From NCBI GenBank assembly GCA_029945725.1, contig JAQSDB010000002.1, positions 372,001 to 436,000 on the forward strand: a stretch of DNA of 64,000 bases. Reading direction: 5' to 3'. Of this stretch, positions 45,693 through 55,205 are shown one piece after another; the first letter of the stretch is position 1; the number at the start of each line of letters is the position of its first letter. A program made the translations under genes and the position numbers. This DNA comes from a bacterium. GTDB taxonomy: Bacteria > Pseudomonadota > Gammaproteobacteria > Pseudomonadales > Moraxellaceae. The notes under the pieces are model-generated. The model saw nothing but the letters and a program-made list of their open reading frames with translations, had not been told where the DNA came from and searched no databases.

Positions 45693-46175
45693 ATGCCCCT
45701 GCCTGCCATGACTCCCCTGACCGCGCCCGAAGCCGTTGGCAATATTGTTGCGTTTATCCAGCTCTCGGTTGCCCCGGTTTTCCTGCTCACCGGTGTTGGC
45801 ACCATGCTGGGCGTACTCACCAACCGTCTTGCACGCATCATTGACCGTGCGCGCCAGCTTGAGCTGCGCCACCAGCAGTCTTCGCAGGCGGGTGAGCGCC
45901 TGCGCCTGCATGCGGACATGCGCCTGCTGTCGCGCCGGGCACGGCTGGTGAGCTGGTCCATCAGTTTCTGCACCAGTTCTTCCCTGTCGGTTTCCCTCAT
46001 TATCGTCACGCTGTTTGTGGAGGCGCTGATGGACTGGCATCTGCGCGGCGTGGTGCCCGTGCTGTTCATTATCGGCATGAGCGCTTTCATTATCGGCTTG
46101 CTGATTTTCCTGCGCGAAATTTATCTGGCGACGGCGGCGCTGCGTATCGGTCCCCTTGATGACGAGGCGTCATGA
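45693..46175 (+). CDS. DUF2721 family membrane protein
   Basis: 160 residues with three to four predicted helices: IQLSVAPVFLLTGVGTML, then a cytoplasmic basic linker (NRLARIIDRARQLE, the signature of DUF2721), then FCTSSSLSVSLIIVTLF and VVPVLFIIGMSAFIIGLLIF. The start is ATG 45693 or 45708, neither with a clear ribosome site. The stop overlaps the START-domain gene, suggesting a coupled group with the genes to 48026. Function unknown. Confidence 0.8.
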   Translation: MPLPAMTPLTAPEAVGNIVAFIQLSVAPVFLLTGVGTMLGVLTNRLARIIDRARQLELRHQQSSQAGERLRLHADMRLLSRRARLVSWSISFCTSSSLSVSLIIVTLFVEALMDWHLRGVVPVLFIIGMSAFIIGLLIFLREIYLATAALRIGPLDDEAS

Positions 46176-46855
46176 TGCGGATTTTCTGGCTGGGACTTTG
46201 CTGGTGCGTGCTGGCGGGAATGGCGCAGGCCGCCGAATGGGAAGTGGCTTCGCATGAGCCCGGCCTGACCATTTATACGCGCGCGGTGCCGGGCCAGGAT
46301 CTCAAGGATTTTCGCGGTGTCCTGCGCGTGCAGGCGAGCATGCGCGAGGTGGTGGCGGCGCTGATGGATGTAGAGACAATGCCGCAATGGTTTTTCAATA
46401 TGAAAGAAGCCCGCCTGCTGGATGACGGCAAGGGCAATAATCTGGTGTATTTCGTGATCAAGGGGATCTGGCCGGTCAGTGACCGCGATGCCGTGATCAG
46501 CATGAGTGTGCAACAGAATCCGCAGACGCTGGCGTTGAGCATGCAGGGCACGGCCATGCCGGCCAGCTATCCGCTGATGCGCGAACGCGTGCGTATTCCC
46601 CGCATGAAGTCGGGCTGGGTGGTGACGCCGGTTTCCCTGCATGAAACCGAGGTGCGTCTTGACGGCAATGCCGATCCCGGCGGCCATATTCCGCTGTGGA
46701 TAGCCAATCTGGTGGTTGTCAGCATGCCGAAAAACACCCTGCGGAATTTACGCACCCTGTTGCAGAAGCAGCCCTACAGCACCAGCAATTTGAGTCAGGA
46801 GCCGCGGCTGCTGAAACAGCTGGCGAGGGTGAAATATCCGGAGCTGGTGCCATGA
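46172..46855 (+). CDS. Exported START-domain protein
   Basis: 227 residues. The signal peptide MRIFWLGLCWCVLAGMAQA is followed by a START/polyketide-cyclase-like fold seen in the segments EVVAALMDVETMPQWFFNMK and VYFVIKGIWPVSDRDAVIS. Such domains bind lipids or other hydrophobic ligands, here probably in the periplasm. The start overlaps the DUF2721 stop (ATGATG), and the next gene (RNase T2) overlaps by four bases. The fold assignment is from family knowledge; the ligand is unknown. Confidence 0.82.
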   Translation: MMRIFWLGLCWCVLAGMAQAAEWEVASHEPGLTIYTRAVPGQDLKDFRGVLRVQASMREVVAALMDVETMPQWFFNMKEARLLDDGKGNNLVYFVIKGIWPVSDRDAVISMSVQQNPQTLALSMQGTAMPASYPLMRERVRIPRMKSGWVVTPVSLHETEVRLDGNADPGGHIPLWIANLVVVSMPKNTLRNLRTLLQKQPYSTSNLSQEPRLLKQLARVKYPELVP

Positions 46856-47484
46856 TTCCTGCACGTGCCTTGCTGGCATTTTTATTGCTGACCGGCTCGC
46901 TGCACGCGCTGGCCGGGTCTTTTGATTACTACACGCTGGCCGTGAGCCTGACGCCGGCCTATTGCGACCAGAATCCGAAATGGCGCGACAGCCTGCAATG
47001 CCGTGACCGGCTGCCGTTTACGGTGCATGGACTGTGGCCGGAAAAAAACCAGGGCCGTTCACCCGCTGATTGCGCCGGCCCCGGCTTGCTGCTTGATGCT
47101 GCCGTGGAAAAGAAACTGCACGGCGTCATGCCCGATGCCGGCTTGCGCCAGCATGAATGGAAAAAACACGGCCGTTGCAGCGGCCTTGAGTCCGGGGCGT
47201 ATTTTTCCCTGCTGGAGCGCACCTTCCAGCAGCTGAAATGGCCGGCGCAAATGCAGCCGCAGGGGCGTGATGTGCTGATCGAGCGGGACGTGGTCCTGCG
47301 TGAATTCCGCCGACTGAATCCTGGCTTTCCGGAGCGCGGGGTGGTGTTGCGCTGCGAGGGCCGCGAGCGGCCGCCTTTGCTGGGCGAGGTTCGTGTCTGC
47401 CTGACGCCGGCAGGGCAGCCGGCAGAATGTGCGGCAAGTTTCAAACCGAATTGCCCGCTGGCGATAAAAATCCGCGCGCGTTAA
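46852..47484 (+). CDS. Secreted ribonuclease T2
   Basis: An exported endoribonuclease of 210 residues with a signal peptide to about residue 21. Both catalytic segments are complete: FTVHGLWP with His59, and HEWKKHGRC with His101, Glu102, Lys105 and His106. Six or more Cys residues fit the disulfide-rich family. I chose ATG 46852, which overlaps the START gene stop, rather than the longer frame from 46696. It degrades RNA in the periplasm or outside the cell; E. coli RNase I is a relative. Confidence 0.92.
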   Translation: MIPARALLAFLLLTGSLHALAGSFDYYTLAVSLTPAYCDQNPKWRDSLQCRDRLPFTVHGLWPEKNQGRSPADCAGPGLLLDAAVEKKLHGVMPDAGLRQHEWKKHGRCSGLESGAYFSLLERTFQQLKWPAQMQPQGRDVLIERDVVLREFRRLNPGFPERGVVLRCEGRERPPLLGEVRVCLTPAGQPAECAASFKPNCPLAIKIRAR

Positions 47485-47498
47485 CCGGGTGCTGCATC

Positions 47499-48026
47499 AT
47501 GTGGGAAAAAATCGACGTCGTGCAGGCGGACATCACCACACTGGCGGTGGATGCCATCGTCAATGCCGCTACCAATTCGCTGCTGGGCGGTGGCGGCGTT
47601 GATGGAGCCATTCATCAGGCTGCCGGTCCTGCCCTGCTGGAGGAGTGTCGCCGCCTGCAGGGCTGTGCGACCGGCGATGCCAGGCTGACCGGCGCCTACC
47701 GGCTGCCGGCGCGTCATGTCATTCACACGGTCGGGCCGGTCTGGTCGGGCGGGCGGCTGCGTGAACCCTTCCTGCTGCAAAGCTGTTATCGCCGCTGTTA
47801 TGCGCTGGCGCATGAAAACGCGTTGAGCTCGCTGGCCTTTCCCGCCATCAGCTGTGGTGCCTACGGCTATCCCTGGCCGGCGGCCGTGGGCGTGGCGGTG
47901 TCGGAGGCCATGCATGCACTCCGGCATTACGGGCAGCTCGAGAAAATCATCTTCGCCTGTTATTCGCCGGAAATGGCGGCGCTCTATGAGCGCACCATCG
48001 AGCGTCTGAAAACCGCCGGCGTTTGA
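47499..48026 (+). CDS. Macro-domain protein (ADP-ribose-acetyl-ester deacetylase type)
   Basis: 175 residues from ATG 47499. The loop [23 protein letters not shown] is the macro-domain ligand site, and VIHTVGPVW plus ISCGAYGYP the second loop. It resembles YmdB, which hydrolyses O-acetyl-ADP-ribose and modulates RNase III in E. coli. It begins 15 bp after RNase T2, so a secreted RNase and a cytoplasmic ADP-ribose-binding protein are co-transcribed here. An imperfect hairpin follows. Confidence 0.92.
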   Translation: MWEKIDVVQADITTLAVDAIVNAATNSLLGGGGVDGAIHQAAGPALLEECRRLQGCATGDARLTGAYRLPARHVIHTVGPVWSGGRLREPFLLQSCYRRCYALAHENALSSLAFPAISCGAYGYPWPAAVGVAVSEAMHALRHYGQLEKIIFACYSPEMAALYERTIERLKTAGV

Positions 48027-48030
48027 GCCG

Positions 48031-48098
48031 TCGCAAAAATATCCCGTGCAGCGCGGGCCTGAAAAAATACGCGCTGCAGCACCGGTATTTTTCGCAGG
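48031..48098. terminator. Imperfect bidirectional hairpin between macro-domain and PepSY genes
   Basis: Arms around CGCAAAAATA...GTGCAGCGCG and CGCGCTGCAGCAC...TATTTTTCGC pair with a few mismatches, placed exactly between two convergent genes. The AT outer part and GC inner stem suit termination both ways. Confidence 0.55.
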
Positions 48099-48099
48099 C

Positions 48100-48768
48100 C
48101 TACATCGCGATCAGTGCAAGGCCGAGTGCTGCCGCCACCGATGCGCCGCCCACCACCAGTCCGATGGTGCGACGGCGGTTGGTCAATACCCACATGGCAA
48201 TGCCGGTGAGCGAGAGCATGATCAGGCTGCCGGCAACACTGTCGGCCAGCAGTATCCAGCCCGGCCCGACACCCACGCCCTTGTGCAGGTTGAGCAGCAC
48301 GGCCAGCAGACCGTTGTCGCTGCGTTTGACCGTCACGAAATTATTGCCGACCCAGTAATCACCCTGCACGTTGACGCGCGGTGTGCTGAACATGGCGTTC
48401 CAGTGTTCCGGTTGCATGACTTTTTTGTCACCCCAGGCGACGGCACGGACCGCTTCAGTTTTCACGCGTGTGGCCTTGTGCTCCAGTGCCAGCGTTGCCT
48501 GCAGCCAGCGCGCCATGGCGTCGGCATTTACGGGGGCCTGTTCCGGCAACGGCAGCTGTACGGTCGATTCCTGCGGGTGTGGTAGCGGTATTTTCATGAT
48601 GCTGCGGTGATCCATCACGATACCGGTAATGCCGAATAGCAGGCCCAGTGCGGCGCCCCAGAGGCCCAGCCAGCTGTGTGTATTGCGCAACCACTTCAGG
48701 GTGGCAGAGCGGCGCGAAGGGCGCCGTGCTCTCGTGGATGAAGCCGGTTTTATTGCAGAAACAGTCAT
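48100..48768 (-). CDS. PepSY-domain inner-membrane protein
   Basis: 222 residues with an N-terminal helix (WLGLWGAALGLLFGITGIVMD), a periplasmic PepSY-like region, and two further helices near the end. It follows the PiuC-type gene on the same strand by 13 bp. PepSY-associated membrane proteins of this kind often sit beside siderophore receptors; some act as ferric reductases or help in iron release. The start ATG 48768 is chosen for the position of the first helix; an ATG at 48789 is possible. Confidence 0.8.
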   Translation of the reverse strand: MTVSAIKPASSTRARRPSRRSATLKWLRNTHSWLGLWGAALGLLFGITGIVMDHRSIMKIPLPHPQESTVQLPLPEQAPVNADAMARWLQATLALEHKATRVKTEAVRAVAWGDKKVMQPEHWNAMFSTPRVNVQGDYWVGNNFVTVKRSDNGLLAVLLNLHKGVGVGPGWILLADSVAGSLIMLSLTGIAMWVLTNRRRTIGLVVGGASVAAALGLALIAM

Positions 48769-48781
48769 GGATTTCCCGTCC

Positions 48782-49468
48782 TCAGGCATCAGCCCACTGG
48801 CGCAGCAGATTGTGGTAGCAGCCGACCAGACGCGTGCGCGCCATGATGTCGGCGCCGGTGTTGTTGAGTTGCTGGATGGCGTTGTCCATGTCGTAAAGCA
48901 GCGCACGCTGGCCGTCGTCGCGCACCATGCTCTGCACCCAGAAAAAACTGGCGACGCGTGTGCCGCGTGTGACAGCGGTGACGCGATGCAGACTGGTGGC
49001 GGGATAAATCACCATGTCGCCGGCGGGCAGTTTCACCGACTGCACGCCATAGGCATCCTCAATCTGCAGTTCGCCGCCGTCGTAGCTCTCAGGGTCTGCC
49101 AGAAACAGGGTGGCGGATACATCGGTGCGCATTTTCAGGCCGTTGTGCGGCGAGAGGCGGATGGCGCCATCAACATGACTGCCAAACTGCATGCCGCCGC
49201 TGTAACGGTTGAACATGGGGGGATACACTTCTCGCGGCAGTGCGGCGCTGATGAACACCGGATGTTGTTCGAGTGCCCCGAGCACGAGATCGCCAAGCTC
49301 TTGCGCCACGGCAGAACGCTCGTCGATCTGCTGGTTCTGTTTCACCGGCGCACCCTGATAACCCGCCGTAACGCGACCATCCACCCAGGCTTCGCCCGCC
49401 TCGTCCAGACGCTGCCGGACAAGGTGCACTTGCGCGGTCGTTAGCACATTCCTGACATGAAGCAGCAT
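48782..49468 (-). CDS. piuC: Fe(II)/2-oxoglutarate-dependent PKHD-type hydroxylase (PiuC/YbiX family)
   Basis: 228 residues. The Fe(II)-binding HxD is in FGSHVDGAIRL and the distal His with the 2-oxoglutarate Arg is in SLHRVTAVTRGTR. PiuC/YbiX proteins are regularly found beside Fiu/PiuA siderophore receptors, as here: the receptor ends 10 bp upstream. The substrate is not known; a role in siderophore use is inferred from context. The gene should be under the Fur control of the receptor promoter. Confidence 0.92.
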   Translation of the reverse strand: MLLHVRNVLTTAQVHLVRQRLDEAGEAWVDGRVTAGYQGAPVKQNQQIDERSAVAQELGDLVLGALEQHPVFISAALPREVYPPMFNRYSGGMQFGSHVDGAIRLSPHNGLKMRTDVSATLFLADPESYDGGELQIEDAYGVQSVKLPAGDMVIYPATSLHRVTAVTRGTRVASFFWVQSMVRDDGQRALLYDMDNAIQQLNNTGADIMARTRLVGCYHNLLRQWADA

Positions 49469-49478
49469 GGCCTTGTCC

Positions 49479-51659
49479 TTAGCGAAAACGGTAAGTGGCC
49501 GTCAGCAACGCCGTACGCCCGATGCCGGGGACGGCACGGCCGCCGTCGGAGGCAATGAGCGCGTCGTAATAAAATGTGTTGCCGAGATTCAGCAGGTTGA
49601 GCCGCACTTCATAGTCAGCCGGGTGATACGCCACGGTGGCATCCCAGCGCGTGTAGGCGGGGACGGAAACCCTGTTGACATTGGTGGCGGTGTTGGCAAC
49701 AAAGCGTTTGGACATGACGTTGGGGCCGCCGCCGATTTCCCAGCGCCGCGTGATGTCGTACGAGGCCCACAGGGTCAGGGTATCGGCCGGCGTATTGGCC
49801 GGAATGCTGCCGTTGGTGGCATCCAGCGGATTCAGCACGCGCGGCATCAGATGCATGTAGCCGCTGCTGATTTGCAGTTTGTCGGTGAGGCGGCCGGCCG
49901 CACTCAGGGTGTAGCCCTTGATGCGCCAGCTGCCGGCGGGCTGGTAATTGCCGCTGCCATCTTTGGTGTAAAGGTTGTTCTGCAGGACATCAAAAGCGGC
50001 AGCGGCCAGTGACATTTTCTCGTCAAGTAGCGCCCATTTCCCGCCGGTTTCATAGGAGCGGGTTTCGGGCGGCGGCATGTTCTGGGTGCCGTTGGTCAGC
50101 GTCATCTGCTCCAGCAAGGGATTGAACGAGGTGCCGTAGGACAGGTAATAGGTCTGGCCCTGATCGGGTTGATACAGCAGGCCTTCACGGTAGCTGGTGA
50201 AGCGGCTGCTCTGGCTGCCGTGGGTGGGCAGGCTGGTGCTGTTGTCGATCTGGCCCCGGAAGTTGTCGTGACGGATGCCGGTCACCAGTTTCCACTGCTC
50301 GCCAAGGCTCAGGGTGTCATTGGCATAGACACCGATTGCATTGGCGCTGGAGCTGGCGCGGTTGCCCAGGCTGACGGTCACTGAGGCAGGTGCGGAGCTG
50401 TCCGGATTTTGCAGTGACACCCAGTTCACATAGCTGAGGCCGGTGCCGTTACGCGAGATGGCCTGGTTGCGGTAGGTATCGTGCCCGACTTCCAGTCCGA
50501 GAATCAGTTCGTGATGAATAAAACCGGTGTTGAAGCGGCTGATCAAATCAGTCTGGTTATCAATGCTGGTGTCGACAATATTGCGGTCATGGCTCTGCAT
50601 CTGCACATAAAGGAGAGCGGGATCGTAATTGCCGAAAGCCGGTGGTGAGTTGGCGATGACACAGCCGTTGCCGGCGCCAGTGTTGCAGGTGCCAAGTGCC
50701 CGTGGTGCGGTTTCCACGGCACTGGTGGTGTAGCGGTTAAGCTGGGTCTGGTTGCGCAGGGTCAGGGTGTCATTGAAGCGGTGCTTGATGCCCGCATTCA
50801 GCATGGCGATATCCTGATCCGTGTGATCGGTGCTCTCGCCGTAAAAAGTCTTGCGCGAGGGGGTGACGGGGCGTCCGTTCAGTGACTGCACGCCATAGTC
50901 CGGCATGTCCCTGTTCTGCTGCAGCAGCACGGATATGGAGACTTCCGTTGGCTGGCCGATACCAAAGCGCACGGTGGGGGCAAAACCGATGTCCCGGTTC
51001 TGCATGGTGTCGCGTGTTGTCTGCAGGTTCTGCGCGAATACGTTCACGCGCAGGGCGGCCGTAGCGGACAGCTGGCTGTTGCTGTCGTAGGTCGTGCGCA
51101 GGCGGCCATCGCTGCCGACGGTGCCGGATATTTCCGTGAAGCGGTCCAGCTGTGCCTGCTTGGTGACCTGGTTGATCACACCACCGGTAGAGCCGCGCCC
51201 GAACAGCATGGACGAGGGGCCTTGCAGCACCTCCACCTGTTCCAGATCGAAGGTGTCACGGTAGTACTGGCCGCGGTCACGGAAACCGTCGATATAAATA
51301 TCGGTGCGGGCAGTAAAGCCGCGCAGGTTGATGTTGTTGCCGATCTGTCCGCCTTCGGCACCACCCAGCGTGATACCCGGCACATTGCGCAGGGCATCCG
51401 CCAGCGAGGTGGCACCCTGCGCCAGCATCAGCGCCTTGTTGACCACGGTAACGGTCTGCGGGAGATCAATGACGGCTGTTGCTGTTTTACCGCCCACGGT
51501 GCTTACCGCAGGCTGGACGTCCCGGGCGGTATCGGGTTGATCGGCGCTGGCTGAAACATGCACGACGGGCAGGGCGGCGGGTTCATCTGCATGGGCGGCG
51601 GAGGTGACGGAGAATGCCCCGGCGACGAGAGCGGCGGCTGGTGTGAGCTTGAATGACAC
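49479..51659 (-). CDS. TonB-dependent siderophore receptor (Fiu/PiuA type)
   Basis: 726 residues with a signal peptide ending near AAHA. The TonB-box-like LPVVHVSA follows, then the plug domain (PQTVTVVNKALM, GVINQVTK, FGRGSTGG) and a 22-strand-type barrel to the C-terminus. It imports ferric siderophores, probably catecholate or monocatechol compounds by likeness to Fiu/PiuA, but that is not certain. It is first of a receptor-piuC-PepSY unit and shares its upstream region and Fur box with tonB-exbB-exbD. Confidence 0.92.
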   Translation of the reverse strand: MSFKLTPAAALVAGAFSVTSAAHADEPAALPVVHVSASADQPDTARDVQPAVSTVGGKTATAVIDLPQTVTVVNKALMLAQGATSLADALRNVPGITLGGAEGGQIGNNINLRGFTARTDIYIDGFRDRGQYYRDTFDLEQVEVLQGPSSMLFGRGSTGGVINQVTKQAQLDRFTEISGTVGSDGRLRTTYDSNSQLSATAALRVNVFAQNLQTTRDTMQNRDIGFAPTVRFGIGQPTEVSISVLLQQNRDMPDYGVQSLNGRPVTPSRKTFYGESTDHTDQDIAMLNAGIKHRFNDTLTLRNQTQLNRYTTSAVETAPRALGTCNTGAGNGCVIANSPPAFGNYDPALLYVQMQSHDRNIVDTSIDNQTDLISRFNTGFIHHELILGLEVGHDTYRNQAISRNGTGLSYVNWVSLQNPDSSAPASVTVSLGNRASSSANAIGVYANDTLSLGEQWKLVTGIRHDNFRGQIDNSTSLPTHGSQSSRFTSYREGLLYQPDQGQTYYLSYGTSFNPLLEQMTLTNGTQNMPPPETRSYETGGKWALLDEKMSLAAAAFDVLQNNLYTKDGSGNYQPAGSWRIKGYTLSAAGRLTDKLQISSGYMHLMPRVLNPLDATNGSIPANTPADTLTLWASYDITRRWEIGGGPNVMSKRFVANTATNVNRVSVPAYTRWDATVAYHPADYEVRLNLLNLGNTFYYDALIASDGGRAVPGIGRTALLTATYRFR

Positions 51660-51687
51660 GGCGGGTTTCCTTTTTGATTACGCTTCT

Positions 51688-51720
51688 GTTGATAATGAGA
51701 ATGATTCGCATTATTATTTC
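51688..51720. promoter_or_regulatory. Fur box between the siderophore receptor and tonB
   Basis: GATAATGAGAATGATTCGCA and the following TTATTATT match the Fur consensus (repeats of GATAAT) well. It lies about 30 bp from each of the two divergent start codons (51659 and 51747), so iron-replete Fur should repress both operons. Confidence 0.88.
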
Positions 51721-51746
51721 GTCATTCTGATTTGGCAAGCGCTTTC

Positions 51747-52409
51747 ATGGCACCGCTATCAATAATTCCTGGCCGCTTCCTTTCTCTGGCTCTCGTGGCG
51801 CTGGTACATGTCCTGCTGCTGACGGCGCTGTTTCGTGGTGCCGCGTCTGCTGCACCGGCGGTCTTGCCGGTAGCAATGGAGGTCTCGCTGCTGCCGTCGT
51901 TGTCGGCACCGCCCCAGCCTCGACGTCATTTAGCTTCGCCCTCACCGCATCAGTCCTCTGCAAAACCGGCGGCCACTTCCACCTTGCCAGCCAGCAGCGT
52001 GCCTGCGGCAACGGTTGTTCCGGTGCTGTCCGCCGCTTCAGGTTCGACAGCTGCCGTAAACGCAGCAGCGCCATCACAACCGGCATCTGCCGAGCCTGAA
52101 GCGGCGGCGATGACGGAATCGGTTCCTCCCCGTGCCGATGCCTCGCGTCTTGGCAACAACCCGCCGGTTTATCCGCTGCTGTCACGCCGGCTGGGCGAGC
52201 AGGGGCACGTGCTGCTGAGTCTTCAGGTTCTGGCGGATGGCGCTCTGGGGCAGGTGCGGCTGAAGCAGTCGAGTGGTTATCGCCGTCTTGACGATGCCGC
52301 CATGGCGGCGGTCAGAACCTGGACATTCCTGCCGGCACGGCAAAACGGTGTGGCGGTTACCGCCACCTATCTGCAAGCGCTGTCGTTTTCCCTGCACGAC
52401 AGACACTGA
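51747..52409 (+). CDS. tonB: TonB energy-transducing protein
   Basis: 220 residues. An N-terminal helix (FLSLALVALVHVLLLTALF) anchors it in the inner membrane, an Ala/Pro/Ser-rich linker spans about residues 40-145, and the C-terminal domain begins NPPVYPLLSRRLGEQG and contains VLLSLQVLADGALGQVRL. It passes the proton-motive force from ExbBD to outer-membrane receptors. The start is ATG 51747; a TTG five codons earlier is less likely. It heads the tonB-exbB-exbD operon under the shared Fur box. Confidence 0.93.
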   Translation: MAPLSIIPGRFLSLALVALVHVLLLTALFRGAASAAPAVLPVAMEVSLLPSLSAPPQPRRHLASPSPHQSSAKPAATSTLPASSVPAATVVPVLSAASGSTAAVNAAAPSQPASAEPEAAAMTESVPPRADASRLGNNPPVYPLLSRRLGEQGHVLLSLQVLADGALGQVRLKQSSGYRRLDDAAMAAVRTWTFLPARQNGVAVTATYLQALSFSLHDRH

Positions 52410-52430
52410 GTTTTTTATTGAGGAAATGTC

Positions 52431-53176
52431 ATGGACACCAATCCCTACGGAATCGCCACCCTCTGGCTGCAGGGTGACTTCATTACGCGCGGCATCGCCG
52501 TCACCTTGCTGCTGATGTCGGTACTGAGCTGGTACGTGATCGTTACGCGCACCTGGCAGCTGGTACAGAACCGTCGACGCGCTGTTGCCGCCATGGCCTT
52601 CTGGCATGCGCAAAGTGTCAGTGCCGGCATGCAGTGTCTTGGCAACTCCCGAGACAATCCGTTTCGTTTGCTGGCGGAAGAAAGCCGGGCTGCGGTGGAT
52701 CATCACCACAGCAATCAGGCCGACCTGCACGGCCAGCTGAGTCTTTCCGACTGGCTGATCAGTTGCTTGCGCGGTGCCGTTGATGAAGGTACCGAAAGCA
52801 TGCAGCGCGGCTTGCCGGTTCTGGCATCCGTAGGCAGCACGGCACCGTTCGTGGGGCTCTTTGGCACGGTGTGGGGGATTTATCACGCGCTGGTGAGCAT
52901 TGGCGTGTCAGGGCAGGCCGGCATCGACAAGATAGCGGGGCCGGTGGGTGAAGCGCTGATCATGACGGCCTGCGGTCTTGCCGTGGCGATTCCGGCGGTG
53001 CTTGCCTACAACGCGCTGACCCGGGGCAATCGCGCGGTGATCGGCAGGCTCAACCGTTTCGCCCACGACCTGCACGCGTTTTACGTGACAGGTGCTCCAC
53101 TTAACAAGGGCACGCTGGCGCGTCCGCAGGCCGTTGCTGCTGATGCGGCGGCGACAATATCCGCGGAGCTGTCGAG

Positions 53177-53180
<4 letters not shown>
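52431..53180 (+). CDS. exbB: ExbB, TonB-system proton channel subunit
   Basis: 249 residues, three predicted helices: one near residue 20-40 (RGIAVTLLLMSVLSWYVIV) and two in the MotA/TolQ/ExbB core (GLFGTVWGIYHALVSIG and CGLAVAIPAVLAYNAL). Glu and Gly residues of the core are in the usual positions. With ExbD it forms the motor that energises TonB. It starts 21 bp after tonB and overlaps exbD by four bases. Confidence 0.94.
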
Positions 53181-53590
<410 letters not shown>

Positions 53591-53713
53591 GTCCGGCATG
53601 ATGGCGTTCATCACGAGTGTCCGGCTTGCGGCGCAGAAGTAATGCCGCCTCTTGCGCAGTACTGGTGGGGCGAGAACGTATTTTTCACCGGAAACATTCC
53701 GCGCCGGCAACGG

Positions 53714-54949
53714 TCAGCTCGCCTGGAAAATGCGGGTATCAGCGGATTTTGCCAGCAGGCGCCACACGTCCAGCGCATTGATGCCGTGACGAAGATCGCG
53801 CGCCAGTCGTACGACATCGCGCCCGGAGCGGGGCGGTGACCACTGATGAAAACCGTACTGGTAAGTGGCTTCCTTGAGCGCCAGCAGCGCGGGGCTCGCC
53901 AGCGCCTGATTGCCATAGAGCATGATGCCGTCACGATCACCAAAGGTCAGCACCGAGGGCAGATGCAGCGGCCGGAAGGTCTGCAGGGGTTTGTGCTGCA
54001 GCCACAGCTCCACGTTCAGTGCAGCATGAGTGCCCATTGCCTGTGCGTAGGGCACCTGTTTTTTCAGCGCTTGCGCTAGCAGGGCCGCATCACCGGCGAC
54101 AAAGATGCGCGCATCCAGCTGCGATTGCAGGGTGTCGTCTACGGCGACGTCGGCACCGGGCTGGCTGAGTCCGCTGTTGCCGGTAAAGGCGCTGCCGCGG
54201 CGACCGCCGCTCCACAGGGTCAGGCGGCTGGCCAGACGCTCGCCGTTATCCAGCTCCACGCTGTCGGCGTGCACGGCGCTGACGCGGCGGCCGAAGTGCA
54301 GTTGCACCTGTCCCTGCATGGACTCCAGCAGGCGTTCGTGCAGGCCGGGAAACTGCGGCAGCAAGCGCGGTGCGACTTCCACCAGATGAATCGTGAAGCG
54401 CTGATCCTGGCCATGGCGGCGCAGGATTTCGCCGAGCATTTCCAGTCCCTCAATGCCGCCTCCGACCAGCACGACATCGCGCCCGGAAGGCAGGGCGGCC
54501 AGGCGGCTGAGAAGATGGGCGGCGCGCGCGGCGGCCTCCACCGAGCGCGGATAAACCGCATGCGTGGCAACGCCGGGAATGCCGAAGTCATTGGCGGTGC
54601 TGCCGGTGGCCAGAATCAGCGCGTCGTAATCCAGCCAGCGGCCATCATCAAGGTACAGCCGTTGCTGTTCGCGGTCGATGCGACTGGCGCTGGCACAGAT
54701 AAAATCATGGCCGTGTGCACTGACAATGCTGCGCCGGTCATGCAGCAGCTGCGCCGGCTTTTTAATCTGCGACAGCAACTCATGCACATTGGGCAGCCAC
54801 TGCGCCGCCGGCGCGGCATCAATCACGGTGACCCTGAATTTTTTCGCATCCAGCGCGCGCGAGGCATTGAGGCCGGCAAAACTGGCGCCCAGCACCACGA
54901 CCTGCGGGCGCGGGCGCCGGGCCAGAAAACGACGAGACAGCAGGGCCAT
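53714..54949 (-). CDS. NADH dehydrogenase II-like FAD oxidoreductase
   Basis: 411 residues from ATG 54949. Two Rossmann motifs (VVLGASFAGLNASRAL for FAD, VVLVGGGIEGLEMLGE for NADH) and RIFVAGDAALLAQ fit the NDH-2/sulfide-quinone reductase superfamily. The C-terminal region lacks an obvious membrane helix. It is a candidate alternative NADH dehydrogenase; the sulfide-quinone-reductase Cys residues are not evident. The start was chosen because the region before it (from 55006) is unlike family N-termini. Confidence 0.85.
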   Translation of the reverse strand: MALLSRRFLARRPRPQVVVLGASFAGLNASRALDAKKFRVTVIDAAPAAQWLPNVHELLSQIKKPAQLLHDRRSIVSAHGHDFICASASRIDREQQRLYLDDGRWLDYDALILATGSTANDFGIPGVATHAVYPRSVEAAARAAHLLSRLAALPSGRDVVLVGGGIEGLEMLGEILRRHGQDQRFTIHLVEVAPRLLPQFPGLHERLLESMQGQVQLHFGRRVSAVHADSVELDNGERLASRLTLWSGGRRGSAFTGNSGLSQPGADVAVDDTLQSQLDARIFVAGDAALLAQALKKQVPYAQAMGTHAALNVELWLQHKPLQTFRPLHLPSVLTFGDRDGIMLYGNQALASPALLALKEATYQYGFHQWSPPRSGRDVVRLARDLRHGINALDVWRLLAKSADTRIFQAS

Positions 54950-55205
54950 GAAAACTCCGTAAAAAGCGGCAGGACGTCCCGGGCCGGGCGCTGCCGGCAA
55001 GGGCACGGCGGGTGCGGCGGGAGGTCGGTAATGCAGGTCAGCGCGCAGTTTCAGGGAGTCGTCGGTTTGCTACAAGTGTTTACCTTGGCGCTGCCGCAGC
55101 AAACCGTTATGTTTGCCGCACAGGATTACTGTCTGCGGGGCCTTGAAGCCTTTTTGCCCCTCAACGGCCCTGATGGTGATGTGCTGTACTCCCGAGAAAA
55201 AGAAC

